This document shows, one piece after another, positions 7,738-14,412 of a stretch of DNA of 34,451 nucleotides; positions within the stretch are counted from its first letter, which is position 1; each line of letters starts with the position of its first letter. The translations under genes and the position numbers were made by a program. Source of the DNA: Chlamydiota bacterium. GTDB lineage: Bacteria; Chlamydiota; Chlamydiia; Chlamydiales; Rhabdochlamydiaceae. Under the pieces are notes generated by a model, which saw only the letters and a program-made list of their open reading frames with translations, was not told where the DNA came from and searched no databases. The stretch lies in NCBI GenBank assembly GCA_013287215.1, contig JABDEH010000008.1:1-34451 (forward strand), written 5' to 3'.

Positions 7738-8427
7738 ATGAGAATCAATCATAAAATTTTGAGCATTCCTCCCTATATCTCGACGTCGTGGAAGAACATC
7801 GCCTCCATCCATGTCGAAACGGAGTACGGAAGACCTGTGGTTATGATCGGCCTTGTCCAAGGAAAATCTGTGAAAGTCCCTGAGCTTGAGGCAGTTGTGA
7901 TCGAGGCCATTTTTGCTGCCCACGCCAAATACCTAGAACAAGGCCAAACCAAGGTCGTTGAAAAGGCCATGCCGAGCGGCGAGGTTTTTGGGATCAATCT
8001 GCCGATCCAGATCGGCGATCAGAATATGGAAGGGCTGGTCGATATGATGCACCACAACCCCGATCAAGCGAACGCCCCGAAACTGCCCGATGAAATCCTC
8101 GCCAAAATCGTGGCGATCACCAAGGCGCTAGGCATCGACGACGCTGCCGTACTGCCAAATCCCGAGCCGAACTGCAACTGCATGCATTGCCAGGTCGCCA
8201 AGGCATTCCAGAATGAGATAGGGGCCACCATCGATCTCGACGAGGAGGTTTCTTCAGACGACCTCAAGTTCCGCACCTGGGATATTAATCAAACCACAGA
8301 CAAGCTGTACCTCGTGTCCAATCCGTTGGACGCAAAGGAACAGTATAACGTCTTTCTCGGCGAGCCGATGGGCTGCACATGCGGCGACAACCACTGCGAA
8401 CACATCCGCGCCGTCCTCTCCACCTAA
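7738..8427 (+). CDS. Cysteine-motif protein with SWIM-like zinc-finger end (conserved unknown)
   Basis: This is a soluble protein of 229 residues from the chosen ATG. The start is fixed by the promoter at 7681-7710 and by TGAGG six to seven bases upstream. An alternative ATG at 7726 would add four residues. The N-terminal half (ISTSWKNIASIHV, VPELEAVVIEAIFAAHAKYLE) looks like a compact alpha/beta domain. The middle carries a CNCMHC cluster, and the C-terminus reads CTCGDNHCEH, a CxC-x4-CxH arrangement like a short SWIM zinc finger (SWIM usually has a longer gap). Possible metal and nucleic-acid binding is inference. It sits beside phoH2, and C. trachomatis also has unknown genes beside phoH, which suggests a conserved pair. 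Confidence 0.75.
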   Translation: MRINHKILSIPPYISTSWKNIASIHVETEYGRPVVMIGLVQGKSVKVPELEAVVIEAIFAAHAKYLEQGQTKVVEKAMPSGEVFGINLPIQIGDQNMEGLVDMMHHNPDQANAPKLPDEILAKIVAITKALGIDDAAVLPNPEPNCNCMHCQVAKAFQNEIGATIDLDEEVSSDDLKFRTWDINQTTDKLYLVSNPLDAKEQYNVFLGEPMGCTCGDNHCEHIRAVLST

Positions 8428-8436
8428 ACGTGGGAA

Positions 8437-8464
8437 GGGTCATTTTCCTTCGGGAAAACGACCC
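8437..8464. terminator. UUCG-capped hairpin between convergent genes
   Basis: A 12-bp stem with one mismatch (8437-8448 with 8453-8464) is capped by a TTCG tetraloop. It lies ten bases after the stop of the plus-strand gene and before the stop of the convergent gene at 8483. No long T-run follows on either side, so it may work as a bidirectional or processing hairpin. Confidence 0.65.
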
Positions 8465-8482
8465 AGCCTATTTAGACTAACG

Positions 8483-8824
8483 CTAATTGCGGTGAAGATA
8501 GAGAGTCGCATCCCATGACTGGGTCGGATGTCCGTAATATGTATAGTTATTCACTCTTTGCATATCGCCGATAGTCACCCTTTCTCCGCGATCCAGTGCG
8601 ATCATCTGAATCTTCCCGATAACGGCCATTGTCGTATCAACCACTTTGTGAATCGCATGGACTGCGCTTTCATCCAGCGAGTCAAAAAAATAAACCTTAG
8701 AATCGTCACCGCCTCTATCTCCGGTGAATGCAAGTTTTCCCTCTACTTCGAGAATTCTAAATGCTTTTTCAGCAACAATGTCTAAGGGATCATCATAAAT
8801 ACTACGTGGGCAGGGCGTACACAT
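8483..8824 (-). CDS. Met-Cys small paralogue 1 (unknown family)
   Basis: I do not recognise this 113-residue protein, but it is one of three tandem paralogues. It shares with its neighbours an N-terminus of the form MC(T/I)PCP, then DPL..AAE.A...LE..G.L, a later strand (KVYFF here), and a helix of the form V..TV...I..IA..RG. The start is the second of two adjacent ATGs: GGAGG lies five bases upstream, and the resulting MCTPCP matches the third paralogue. A TTG further upstream would be the only longer option. There is no signal peptide or membrane segment. The paired N-terminal cysteines suggest metal binding or redox chemistry, which is speculation. Confidence 0.72.
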   Translation of the reverse strand: MCTPCPRSIYDDPLDIVAEKAFRILEVEGKLAFTGDRGGDDSKVYFFDSLDESAVHAIHKVVDTTMAVIGKIQMIALDRGERVTIGDMQRVNNYTYYGHPTQSWDATLYLHRN

Positions 8825-8851
8825 CATTTCCTCCAATTTGAATCTAAATTT

Positions 8852-9166
8852 CTAATCTTGTGAGATCGAAAGTTGGACGCCCCCAGTATTCGCGACCGTG
8901 ACGACTTTTATCCCACGCTCCTTAGCGATCTGTTGGATGATCTCGATGACATCGCGCGACACGTTGACGTATCTGGGATTCGAAGAGATTCGACTTGGGT
9001 CCAGCGGTCCGAGACGCTTGCTGCCTGTGTCGTACCAAAACACCACTCTGCCGCTATAGAGTGGATCCTGTCTAAGCAACAGATTGTTTTTTTCCAAGAG
9101 AAGCTCGAGCGCCTTCTCAGCTGCAGCGTGCGTAGGATCATTATCAATAGGTGGGCAGATACACAT
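8852..9166 (-). CDS. Met-Cys small paralogue 2 (unknown family)
   Basis: This 104-residue protein is the middle member of the tandem family. It begins MCICPPIDNDP, followed by a helix AAAEKALELLLEKNNLLL, a strand RVVFWYD, and the shared helix VSRDVIEIIQQIAKERG before a beta-like tail ending in a short polar segment. It lacks the second PCP cysteine spacing of its neighbours (Cys2 and Cys4 instead of Cys2 and Cys5). The ribosome-binding site is weak (GTGTGA). It lies 27 bp upstream of paralogue 1 and 157 bp downstream of paralogue 3, and that larger gap holds a hairpin cluster. Confidence 0.7.
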   Translation of the reverse strand: MCICPPIDNDPTHAAAEKALELLLEKNNLLLRQDPLYSGRVVFWYDTGSKRLGPLDPSRISSNPRYVNVSRDVIEIIQQIAKERGIKVVTVANTGGVQLSISQD

Positions 9167-9193
9167 ATTTTCACACGTCAGTTTTCATCCGTC

Positions 9194-9304
9194 CTCCGGC
9201 GGAGACCCGGCCCTTAAGGGCCGGGTATTTTCAAAAAGACGACTTGGGAGGGGTACGAAGCCCCTCCCAAGACGCAGTAACAATCCCCGGCCTTAAGGCC
9301 GGGG
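9194..9304. repeat. Cluster of three strong hairpins (plus one small) between paralogues 2 and 3
   Basis: Three perfect inverted repeats stand in 100 bp. They are a 22-bp palindrome with CCCGGCCC-TTAA-GGGCCGGG core (9205-9226), an 11-bp stem CTTGGGAGGGG with a seven-base loop (9243-9271), and a 20-bp palindrome CCCCGGCCTTAAGGCCGGGG (9285-9304). A small CTCC-GGC-GGAG hairpin (9194-9204) precedes them. The first and last palindromes are variants of one sequence. On the minus strand the middle hairpin is followed by TCGTCTTTTTG, so it can terminate paralogue 3. The paired palindromes also resemble the hairpin ends of IS200/IS605-derived miniature elements; no transposase is present. Confidence 0.75.
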
Positions 9305-9323
9305 TTCACTTTGACCAACAGAG

Positions 9324-9656
9324 TTAGGCCCGGTTTATGAGGGAAAGATGGATTTGCATACTTGGCCCTGCTTGGCCTCCACCTTCAAACTCCACTCCAC
9401 TCTCATTCCAACGCTTTAGAATCTTACCGCGCCCCTCGGCGATCGCTCTGATTTTCTCGATAACCGTTTCGGGCACCTGAACATGTTCTATCCTTGCATC
9501 TTCTTTTTTGCCGGTCAGATCGCTCACCAACCAGGAAATATATACCTTTCGATTGCTGCCAAATAAAGTGAGTTGTCCCTTTTTCTCAAGTAGGTAGAAA
9601 CTCAGCTCCGCAGCCTCTTGTAAAGGATCTTTCATAGGCGGACATGGGGTACACAT
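9324..9656 (-). CDS. Met-Cys small paralogue 3 (unknown family)
   Basis: This 110-residue protein is the first-transcribed member of the tandem trio. It begins MCTPCPPMKDPLQEAAE, has a KVYISWLV strand and the shared VPETVIEKIRAIAEGRG helix, then a Gly-rich loop and a short beta end. The ATG is well supported by AAGGAGAG seven to eight bases upstream, the best ribosome-binding site of the three. Divergence between the copies is high outside the shared blocks, which points to old duplication or to diversification. No function can be assigned. Confidence 0.75.
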   Translation of the reverse strand: MCTPCPPMKDPLQEAAELSFYLLEKKGQLTLFGSNRKVYISWLVSDLTGKKEDARIEHVQVPETVIEKIRAIAEGRGKILKRWNESGVEFEGGGQAGPSMQIHLSLINRA

Positions 9657-9732
9657 AATTCTCTCCTTAACCTACAGTTTGTTTGCCACGCAATTTTAAT
9701 CTAATGATTATTAATCATCCATGAAATAGTCA

Positions 9733-9909
9733 GTATACACAAATGACTTGAAAAATTGGGATTATAACAAGGAGGCGCCCTGAATTTGAGCCAGGCGCAG
9801 CCGGCGCCGAAGCAGCTCAACTTGAATAAGTTGAGCGATGCAGGCGGGCTAAAATTCAGTGACTGCCCGACGCAGTCAGAAACCAATTTTTCAAGTTGTT
9901 TGTGTATAC
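9733..9909. mobile_element. 177-bp MITE-like element with 27-bp terminal inverted repeats
   Basis: The left end (9733-9759, starting GTATACACAAATGACTTG) matches the reverse complement of the right end (9883-9909) at 25 of 27 positions. The inside is also nested-palindromic. A perfect hairpin with stem GCTCAACTT and loop GAAT lies near the centre, and CTGAATTTGAGCC pairs with GGCTAAAATTCAG further out. The whole unit can fold into one long hairpin. It encodes no credible protein and no target-site duplication is obvious. It occupies most of the 408-bp gene-free stretch 9657-10064. A mobilised, non-autonomous element is the likeliest explanation. Confidence 0.78.
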
Positions 9910-9991
9910 ATCCTCCGCCTTCTATGGGTTGTGAAAGGCCCTCTGTTTCCATGTAAATTTTTTATATATGAGATAAAATCGCAAGCAGTCC

Positions 9992-10020
9992 TTGTGTAAA
10001 AAAAACCTTCCACATAAAAT
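9992..10020 (+). promoter_or_regulatory. Promoter of the 10065 gene (shared promoter copy 1)
   Basis: TTGTGT (9992-9997) and TAAAAT (10015-10020) are 17 bp apart, with an A-tract followed by CCTTCC in the spacer. The 33-bp block 9991-10023 recurs with three mismatches at 10702-10734, before the next gene, at a similar distance from its ATG. The duplication supports this being a real promoter. Confidence 0.7.
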
Positions 10021-10064
10021 GGCAACTCAACTTTGGAGTAATACTAATTGATAAACAAGGAATT

Positions 10065-10634
10065 ATGATGTCCATTATTAGAGGAATGCACGATGAAATT
10101 TACTACTCAAGCCCACTGATTAACCGCGAAGACTCGCGTACTTTAGCAATAGTCATTGAAAAAATTGATGAGGGGCAGCTAATTGCCGCTGAACTCTCTT
10201 GTGACCGTATCCAGGAAATCTATGCTAAAAATATCGGGTATCTTATCATTTCGCTAATGTATATTAGCAAGTTTAATATTACACATGCAAAAACATTACT
10301 AGCAAAAGCAAGTACTTCTACGATTCCTTCTAGCGGGGTGGAAGATGCTAATAGCTTTGTAGCAGCAACTTTGACTGAAGCAGAGTCATTGCTTAAAGCA
10401 GGGAACTTTGAGAGATTCTCTCCTTGGTGGCCTGATTTTAGACCTTCGGGTTTCGGAGATAAGTTGCGCACTCATCATCCGCTCCTCCAACGAGCTCTTA
10501 GAGAATGCGTTTTGCAGTTCAATCTTAACATACAAGCAGCCCAAGAATACAATGACGCAGTCATAAGAGCTAAAAATTCTCTTTCAGCAACCGCGACTGC
10601 GAGCGCTATAGAAAACAGAGAATCACGCCCCTAA
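10065..10634 (+). CDS. Hypothetical helical protein
   Basis: I do not recognise this 189-residue protein. It appears soluble and mainly helical, with no signal peptide. A mixed middle segment contains LIISLMYISKFNITHAKTLL (about 63-82) and a short aromatic motif FSPWWPDFRPSGFGD (about 127-141). The start is the first of two adjacent ATGs, five bases after AAGGA. The codon use is more AT-rich than in the transporter and nrd genes, hinting at a different history. It has its own promoter, nearly identical to that of the SH3 gene that follows, so the two are probably expressed together though not from one transcript. Confidence 0.65.
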   Translation: MMSIIRGMHDEIYYSSPLINREDSRTLAIVIEKIDEGQLIAAELSCDRIQEIYAKNIGYLIISLMYISKFNITHAKTLLAKASTSTIPSSGVEDANSFVAATLTEAESLLKAGNFERFSPWWPDFRPSGFGDKLRTHHPLLQRALRECVLQFNLNIQAAQEYNDAVIRAKNSLSATATASAIENRESRP

Positions 10635-10702
10635 GAGCATGCTTTTCTCTAGAGGATGGACGGTATCCTTGATTCTATCCAACGAGTAAAACGGAAGAGT
10701 GC

Positions 10703-10731
10703 TTGTGTTAAAAAAACCTTCCTCATAGAAT
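10703..10731 (+). promoter_or_regulatory. Promoter of the SH3-domain gene (shared promoter copy 2)
   Basis: TTGTGT (10703-10708) and TAGAAT (10726-10731) are separated by 17 bp. Both the A-run and the CCTTCC of the spacer match the copy at 9992-10020. The ATG lies 34 bp downstream of the -10 box, behind AGGAGG. Confidence 0.72.
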
Positions 10732-10765
10732 GGCGATTTAGAACTATCTTAGGAGGATTTCTAAA

Positions 10766-11971
10766 ATGTCAAGGTTCATTGCGTATACATGCGCTCTCAT
10801 GAGCGCTCCTGCTTTAACGTGTCTGTTTGCAGCTGCCGAGGCTCATGACCCTTCCCTTGTTCAAGAGGTCACGCCAATGGCTATGTTTGAATCGCCTGCA
10901 CAGCGTGCGGTCCCGGCGCAGCCTTTTAGCCAGTTCACGGGAAAAGTGACGGCGAAGAAAGTCCGCGTCCGTGCATTACCGAATCTAGAAAGCACCGTCA
11001 TCAAAGAGCTTCCCCGAAGCGAAATGGTCGTCGTGGTGGGAGAAAATGAAAATTTTTGGGCGATTGAACCGCCTTCGAACACCAAGGCCTATGTCTTCCG
11101 CAGCTATATTATAGACAACGTGATCGAAGCCAACCGCGTCAATGTCCGCCTTGCCCCCGACACCGAATCTCCCGTGATCGCTCAACTCAATGCGGGAGAT
11201 CGTGTCGATCCTGTCATCTATGCCAAGAACAACAAGTGGGCCGAAATTTCCGCCCCTAAGTCCACCCGCTTCTATATCGCTAAAGAATTTGTCCAAAACG
11301 TCGGCGGCCCCGAAGTGAAGGCGCAGGCCGACAAGCGCAGATATTCCGCCGAGCAGCTGCTCGATACGACTTCGCTTTTAAGCAAAGCGGAGCTCGAAAA
11401 ACCGTTTGCAGATATCAACATCGAAAAGCTCTCCCGCAACTATCAAACTCTCGTCAGCGATTTCTCCGACTTAGAGGAGTGCGCCGAAGCTGCTAAATCC
11501 GCCCTTGCCCAAATGCAAGAAGCCTACCTCCAGAAAAAGATCGCCTTCTTAGAAGGCAAGTCTGAGGCCGCAAAGATTCACACCGAGACGATTGTCGTCC
11601 AAGAAGAGAAAGCCTCTCTGCTGCCCGAGAGCGATCCGCTGAATGACCGGATGAAGATGTGGGAACCGATCGAGCAGGCCCTCTACCTCAACCTTGCCGC
11701 CGTCAAAGACTTCCGCAACATGGATGAGTATTATGAAGACCAACTGATCACCTCCGTCCCTGTCACAGGGATCTTGGAGCCCTACTCGATTCCCGTAAAA
11801 AATAAGCCCGGCGACTTTATCGTCCGCGATAGAGATCTGCCTGTCGCCTATGTCTATAGCACGCATGTGGACTTAAGGAAGTATGTCGGTAAAAAAGTGA
11901 CCATCCACGGGACCCCAAGGCCGAATAACAATTTCGCCTTCCCCGCCTACTTTGCTTTAAGCGTCGATTAA
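10766..11971 (+). CDS. Secreted protein with two bacterial SH3 domains
   Basis: This 401-residue protein has an N-terminal hydrophobic signal segment (about 5-25, likely cleavage after AAAEA). Two SH3b repeats follow: residues about 54-110 (VTAKKVRVRALPNLESTVIK, then WAIEPP and AYV) and about 112-172 (NRVNVRLAPDTESPVIAQL, then KWAEISAP and FYIAKEFV). After that comes a charged helical region (about 190-290) with coiled-coil character. The C-terminal domain (about 290-401) ends KKVTIHGTPRPNNNFAFPAY. SH3b domains commonly bind peptidoglycan or act as envelope scaffolds, so a periplasmic role is likely. The helical middle makes it more than a simple wall-binding protein. AGGAGG precedes the start at nine bases. 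Confidence 0.8.
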   Translation: MSRFIAYTCALMSAPALTCLFAAAEAHDPSLVQEVTPMAMFESPAQRAVPAQPFSQFTGKVTAKKVRVRALPNLESTVIKELPRSEMVVVVGENENFWAIEPPSNTKAYVFRSYIIDNVIEANRVNVRLAPDTESPVIAQLNAGDRVDPVIYAKNNKWAEISAPKSTRFYIAKEFVQNVGGPEVKAQADKRRYSAEQLLDTTSLLSKAELEKPFADINIEKLSRNYQTLVSDFSDLEECAEAAKSALAQMQEAYLQKKIAFLEGKSEAAKIHTETIVVQEEKASLLPESDPLNDRMKMWEPIEQALYLNLAAVKDFRNMDEYYEDQLITSVPVTGILEPYSIPVKNKPGDFIVRDRDLPVAYVYSTHVDLRKYVGKKVTIHGTPRPNNNFAFPAYFALSVD

Positions 11972-11992
11972 GAGGGAAAGAAAGATTCTTCA

Positions 11993-12068
11993 CCACCGAG
12001 CGCACCGAGATCACAGAGAGGATTAATTCGCGGCGTAGCCGCCTCTGTGAACTCGGTGCTCTCGGTGG
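11993..12068. repeat. 26-bp inverted repeat of the CTCTGTG/CTCGGTG type
   Basis: The arms 11993-12018 and 12043-12068 pair at 24 of 26 positions (right arm starts CTCTGTGAACTCGGTG). Inside, GCGGC-GTA-GCCGC (12030-12042) forms a second hairpin. It begins 21 bp after the SH3 gene stop. Similar heptad-like sequences are widespread intergenic repeats in bacteria. It opens a 524-bp stretch without a convincing gene (11972-12495). Confidence 0.75.
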
Positions 12069-12119
12069 CAAATATCCGAAAAATCTTACAATTAATACTG
12101 CAGCTAAACAGTCAATTTT

Positions 12120-12149
12120 GACCATTTTCGTGACGTCACGAAAATGGTC
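12120..12149. repeat. dinD-type 30-bp palindrome, copy 1
   Basis: This is a perfect 30-bp palindrome centred on TGACGTCA with outer GACCATTTTC/GAAAATGGTC. It is identical to dinD codons 65-74 at 13135-13164. On the minus strand the six following bases would extend the DinD-like reading (Met-Val-Lys-Ile), but no dinD homology continues beyond that. Confidence 0.9.
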
Positions 12150-12237
12150 TGTCTGATGCATTGCCGGTATTTCATCTTGCTAATCAGAAGGATATTGTGT
12201 TCCTATGGAATTTGTGCGATCGGAAGATCTCCAAATT

Positions 12238-12261
12238 GTCTCACAGGGTGTGAGACTTTTT
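12238..12261 (+). terminator. Rho-independent terminator (plus strand)
   Basis: A perfect stem GTCTCACA/TGTGAGAC (12238-12245, 12249-12256) with a GGG loop is followed by five T. The nearest plus-strand gene is the SH3 gene, 267 bp upstream; a small unannotated transcript in between (for example a 28-codon frame from ATG 12205) is possible but not supported. Confidence 0.7.
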
Positions 12262-12282
12262 AATAAAACAGGCAGAATACCC

Positions 12283-12489
12283 TCATTTTAAACAAGTTAG
12301 CTCTGTAAAATCCAGCCATTCCTGGAAATATTTTTTGTAATTCGTTTCCCAGACTCGGTGGTTAAAATTCGAAAAAGCGTATGGGTAAGAATGCGGATAC
12401 ACCGCCCACTTTGACCATTTTCGTGACGCCACGAAAATGGTCTTATCCGCTTTGCTACTTGAGTTATAGTTGAAAGCAGATTCCCTCAT
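12283..12489 (-). other. Doubtful 68-codon open frame containing palindrome copy 2
   Basis: An ATG-initiated frame starts six bases after the dinD stop on the same strand. Its peptide is aromatic-rich (YPHSYPYAFSNFNHRVW). No ribosome-binding site is seen, and its first third is the palindrome read in the wrong frame relative to dinD. It could be a relic of a gene broken by repeat insertion, or chance. The surrounding 12150-12495 otherwise holds only the terminator and the palindrome. Confidence 0.2.
12413..12442. repeat. dinD-type 30-bp palindrome, copy 2
   Basis: This copy is the same as copies 1 and 3 apart from one central base (GACGCC instead of GACGTC on the plus strand). On the minus strand, the bases after it read on as Lys-Val-Gly-Gly in the DinD frame, as in DinD itself (Asn-Leu-Gly-Ser), but a TAA lies immediately upstream. 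An outer inverted pair GCGGATA/TATCCGC (12393-12399, 12444-12450) flanks it. Confidence 0.88.
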
Positions 12490-12495
12490 AAGGGA

Positions 12496-13356
12496 TTATG
12501 TATTATTTATCTTAGGAAGTTTTCCCGATTGCTCAACAAGTTTTTTTTCTTCAAATTTCACACGGCGTTCTAGCTTCTTGATATCTTCTTCCGGCGGTAA
12601 ATGTTCCGGCTTGATATTACGGGCACCAAGCATATCGCGTACACTTTGGTTATTATTCATATGCTCACCTGTTATCGAGATTTCACCTTGCAGATCTTCC
12701 TGAACCACATTATGGTTAGTCATTTCAGTTGCTAGATTCTTAGCAACGATAGCCAATGTTGGCAAAAAATCGGCCAATGGACGGCTCTGAGTTATCCCAT
12801 ACTTACTTTTCATAGCTTGCGTTGAATGGCCGCCAAAAAGGGCGGTATCCCCTCTAGATCGAATTCTAGCAAACCCAGCATCATCCACACCACGTTCATA
12901 AATGTTCTCGGAAAGCGTCTTTTCAGATTCTTTCAATCTGTCACGAGCTTCAAGCCTTGCCTGCAAGCGCATACGCTCCTCTATCAACTCTTGTTTGCGT
13001 GTTTGAATCGCAAAATAACTCTGGGCAAAAGCAATTGGCTCTTTGCGGGGATCCCCATTCTGTGCGATGAGGTAACAGGCATACCTGGTAAGCATAAAGT
13101 CTTTGATAGGCCGCTCAGCGCTACTGCCCAAGTTGACCATTTTCGTGACGTCACGAAAATGGTCCTCATGATTGTAACCTGTTGTTTTACAAGATTCTAT
13201 AGCTCGTTTAATAGTCTCTATGAAATTCTCCCAGCGGAGATATCCAAGAGGACCCTGAAGATCCCGAGCAAACCAGAATTCAATTTCTTCTCCTGGAATC
13301 ATTTGAGCCAAAGTATCAAAATGACTTTGTAGTTTTTGAATGATCTCACCTTTCAT
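12496..13356 (-). CDS. dinD: DNA-damage-inducible protein D homologue
   Basis: This 286-residue protein matches DinD along its length. In E. coli, DinD is an SOS protein that inhibits RecA filament activity. The diagnostic block LTRYACYLIAQNGDPRK (89-105), then FAQSYFAIQTRKQEL, is clear. The middle has DDAGFARIRSRGDTALFGG and the C-terminus HLPPEEDIKKLERR. Compared from memory with E. coli DinD, the segment from C56 to G77 aligns without gaps, including DHFRDVTKMV (65-74) against DHFEEILDMV. This matters because those ten codons are a perfect palindrome repeated elsewhere nearby. The start is ATG six bases after GGAGGA. I see no obvious LexA-type operator. Chlamydiae commonly lack a classical SOS system, so regulation is open. 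Confidence 0.92.
   Translation of the reverse strand: MKGEIIQKLQSHFDTLAQMIPGEEIEFWFARDLQGPLGYLRWENFIETIKRAIESCKTTGYNHEDHFRDVTKMVNLGSSAERPIKDFMLTRYACYLIAQNGDPRKEPIAFAQSYFAIQTRKQELIEERMRLQARLEARDRLKESEKTLSENIYERGVDDAGFARIRSRGDTALFGGHSTQAMKSKYGITQSRPLADFLPTLAIVAKNLATEMTNHNVVQEDLQGEISITGEHMNNNQSVRDMLGARNIKPEHLPPEEDIKKLERRVKFEEKKLVEQSGKLPKINNT
13135..13164. repeat. dinD-internal 30-bp palindrome, copy 3
   Basis: These 30 bases are exactly codons 65-74 of dinD on the minus strand (Asp-His-Phe ... Lys-Met-Val) and form a perfect palindrome. The same sequence occurs at 12120-12149, and with one change at 12413-12442. Confidence 0.92.
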
Positions 13357-13505
13357 TAGCTATCCTCCAAATTTAGAAACTTCTAAATCAAGCAATTTTT
13401 TCATACAACCAGAGAGAAGTCAATGTTTTAAACCGGGCTCTACACCTCCGCTTCTCCATAATAGCCCTTTTCTTTATAATCCCCATAAAAAAATGCCTAA
13501 CATCC

Positions 13506-14282
13506 ATGGAACTTAGAGAATGGGCGATCCGCGTTTTAGGCGCCGATACGCTCGAAGAAAAACTTTTCTGCCCCGCTGAGCTCACCGATCACCAGCCAGG
13601 AACTCCCCTTCTGTGGAAAGAACCGACACGCCCTGCCGGCATGGAGTTTAAACGCCACACCCATAAAGAAAAACTCCCCGCCTTTCATGAGCACCGCAAT
13701 CCCGATAAGCGGGCCCTTTGCCTCCACCGCTTCGCCGGCCACGAACTCTTGGCGGTTGAGATCATGGCCTATGCGCTCCTCGCCTTCCCCGACGCCCCGA
13801 AACATTTTCGAAAAGGGGTCGCCAATACGCTGCGAGAAGAGCAGGGACATGTGCGCCTCTACATGACGCGGATGGAGGAGCTGGGCCTCCGCTTTGGCGA
13901 CTTTGCCCTCTATAAACACTTTTGGGCCCACACCCCTTTCTTAACAAATCCGATCCGGTATCTCAGCGTGATGAGCCTCACCTTCGAAATGGCCAACCTC
14001 GACTTTGCCCCTTTATATGGGAAATCGTTTGCCCGGTGCGGAGATGAAAAGTCGGCAGCCCTGATGCAGACGATCTTAGAGGATGAGATCCGGCATGTCT
14101 CTTTCGGCAAGCATTGGCTGACGAAGTTGAAAGAGGAAAACCGCACCGAATGGGATGTCTGGGTCGACAACCTGCCTCCCTTGATGACCCCCAAGCGGGC
14201 CAAGGGGTTCATCTATCATGAAGACCACCGGCGCGAGGCGGGGATCCCGGATGAGTGGAACGAAAAGCTCAAAGCTTTTTAG
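13506..14282 (+). CDS. DUF455 ferritin-like (di-iron) protein
   Basis: This 258-residue protein is the four-helix ferritin-like type. Candidate metal ligands are in order: E80 and E85 (HRFAGHELLAVEIMAY), E112 and H115 (EEQGH), E161 (LTFEMANLDF), and E194 and H197 (EDEIRHV). This matches the DUF455 family, whose relatives include the tRNA hydroxylase MiaE and other di-iron enzymes; the substrate is unknown. The N-terminal 60 residues and the C-terminal tail (FIYHEDHRREAGIPDEW) are the usual family extensions. The start at 13506 has no clear ribosome-binding site. It is divergent from dinD and stands alone. Confidence 0.88.
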   Translation: MELREWAIRVLGADTLEEKLFCPAELTDHQPGTPLLWKEPTRPAGMEFKRHTHKEKLPAFHEHRNPDKRALCLHRFAGHELLAVEIMAYALLAFPDAPKHFRKGVANTLREEQGHVRLYMTRMEELGLRFGDFALYKHFWAHTPFLTNPIRYLSVMSLTFEMANLDFAPLYGKSFARCGDEKSAALMQTILEDEIRHVSFGKHWLTKLKEENRTEWDVWVDNLPPLMTPKRAKGFIYHEDHRREAGIPDEWNEKLKAF

Positions 14283-14350
14283 CCCAGGCATCGCCGCCTA
14301 ACATATTGACAATCAAAACGTTAACGACTTGTTTTTAGGTTATTATTTAA

Positions 14351-14379
14351 TTGTTAAATTAATAATTAAATGATATAAT
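14351..14379 (+). promoter_or_regulatory. Promoter of the 14413 gene
   Basis: TTGTTA (14351-14356) and an exact TATAAT (14374-14379) are 17 bp apart, with a start predicted near 14386. The region 14320-14400 is much more AT-rich than its surroundings. Confidence 0.65.
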
Positions 14380-14412
14380 AGTAATTACTATTATTAACAA
14401 GTGGACAGAAAT

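Noticed and set aside
9701-9952. 83-residue frame on the minus strand
   Set aside because: It lies almost entirely in the palindromic MITE and has no ribosome-binding site.
11817-12161. 114-residue minus-strand frame containing the DinD-like decapeptide
   Set aside because: The similarity to DinD ends with the palindrome; the rest crosses a hairpin repeat and runs antisense to the SH3 gene.
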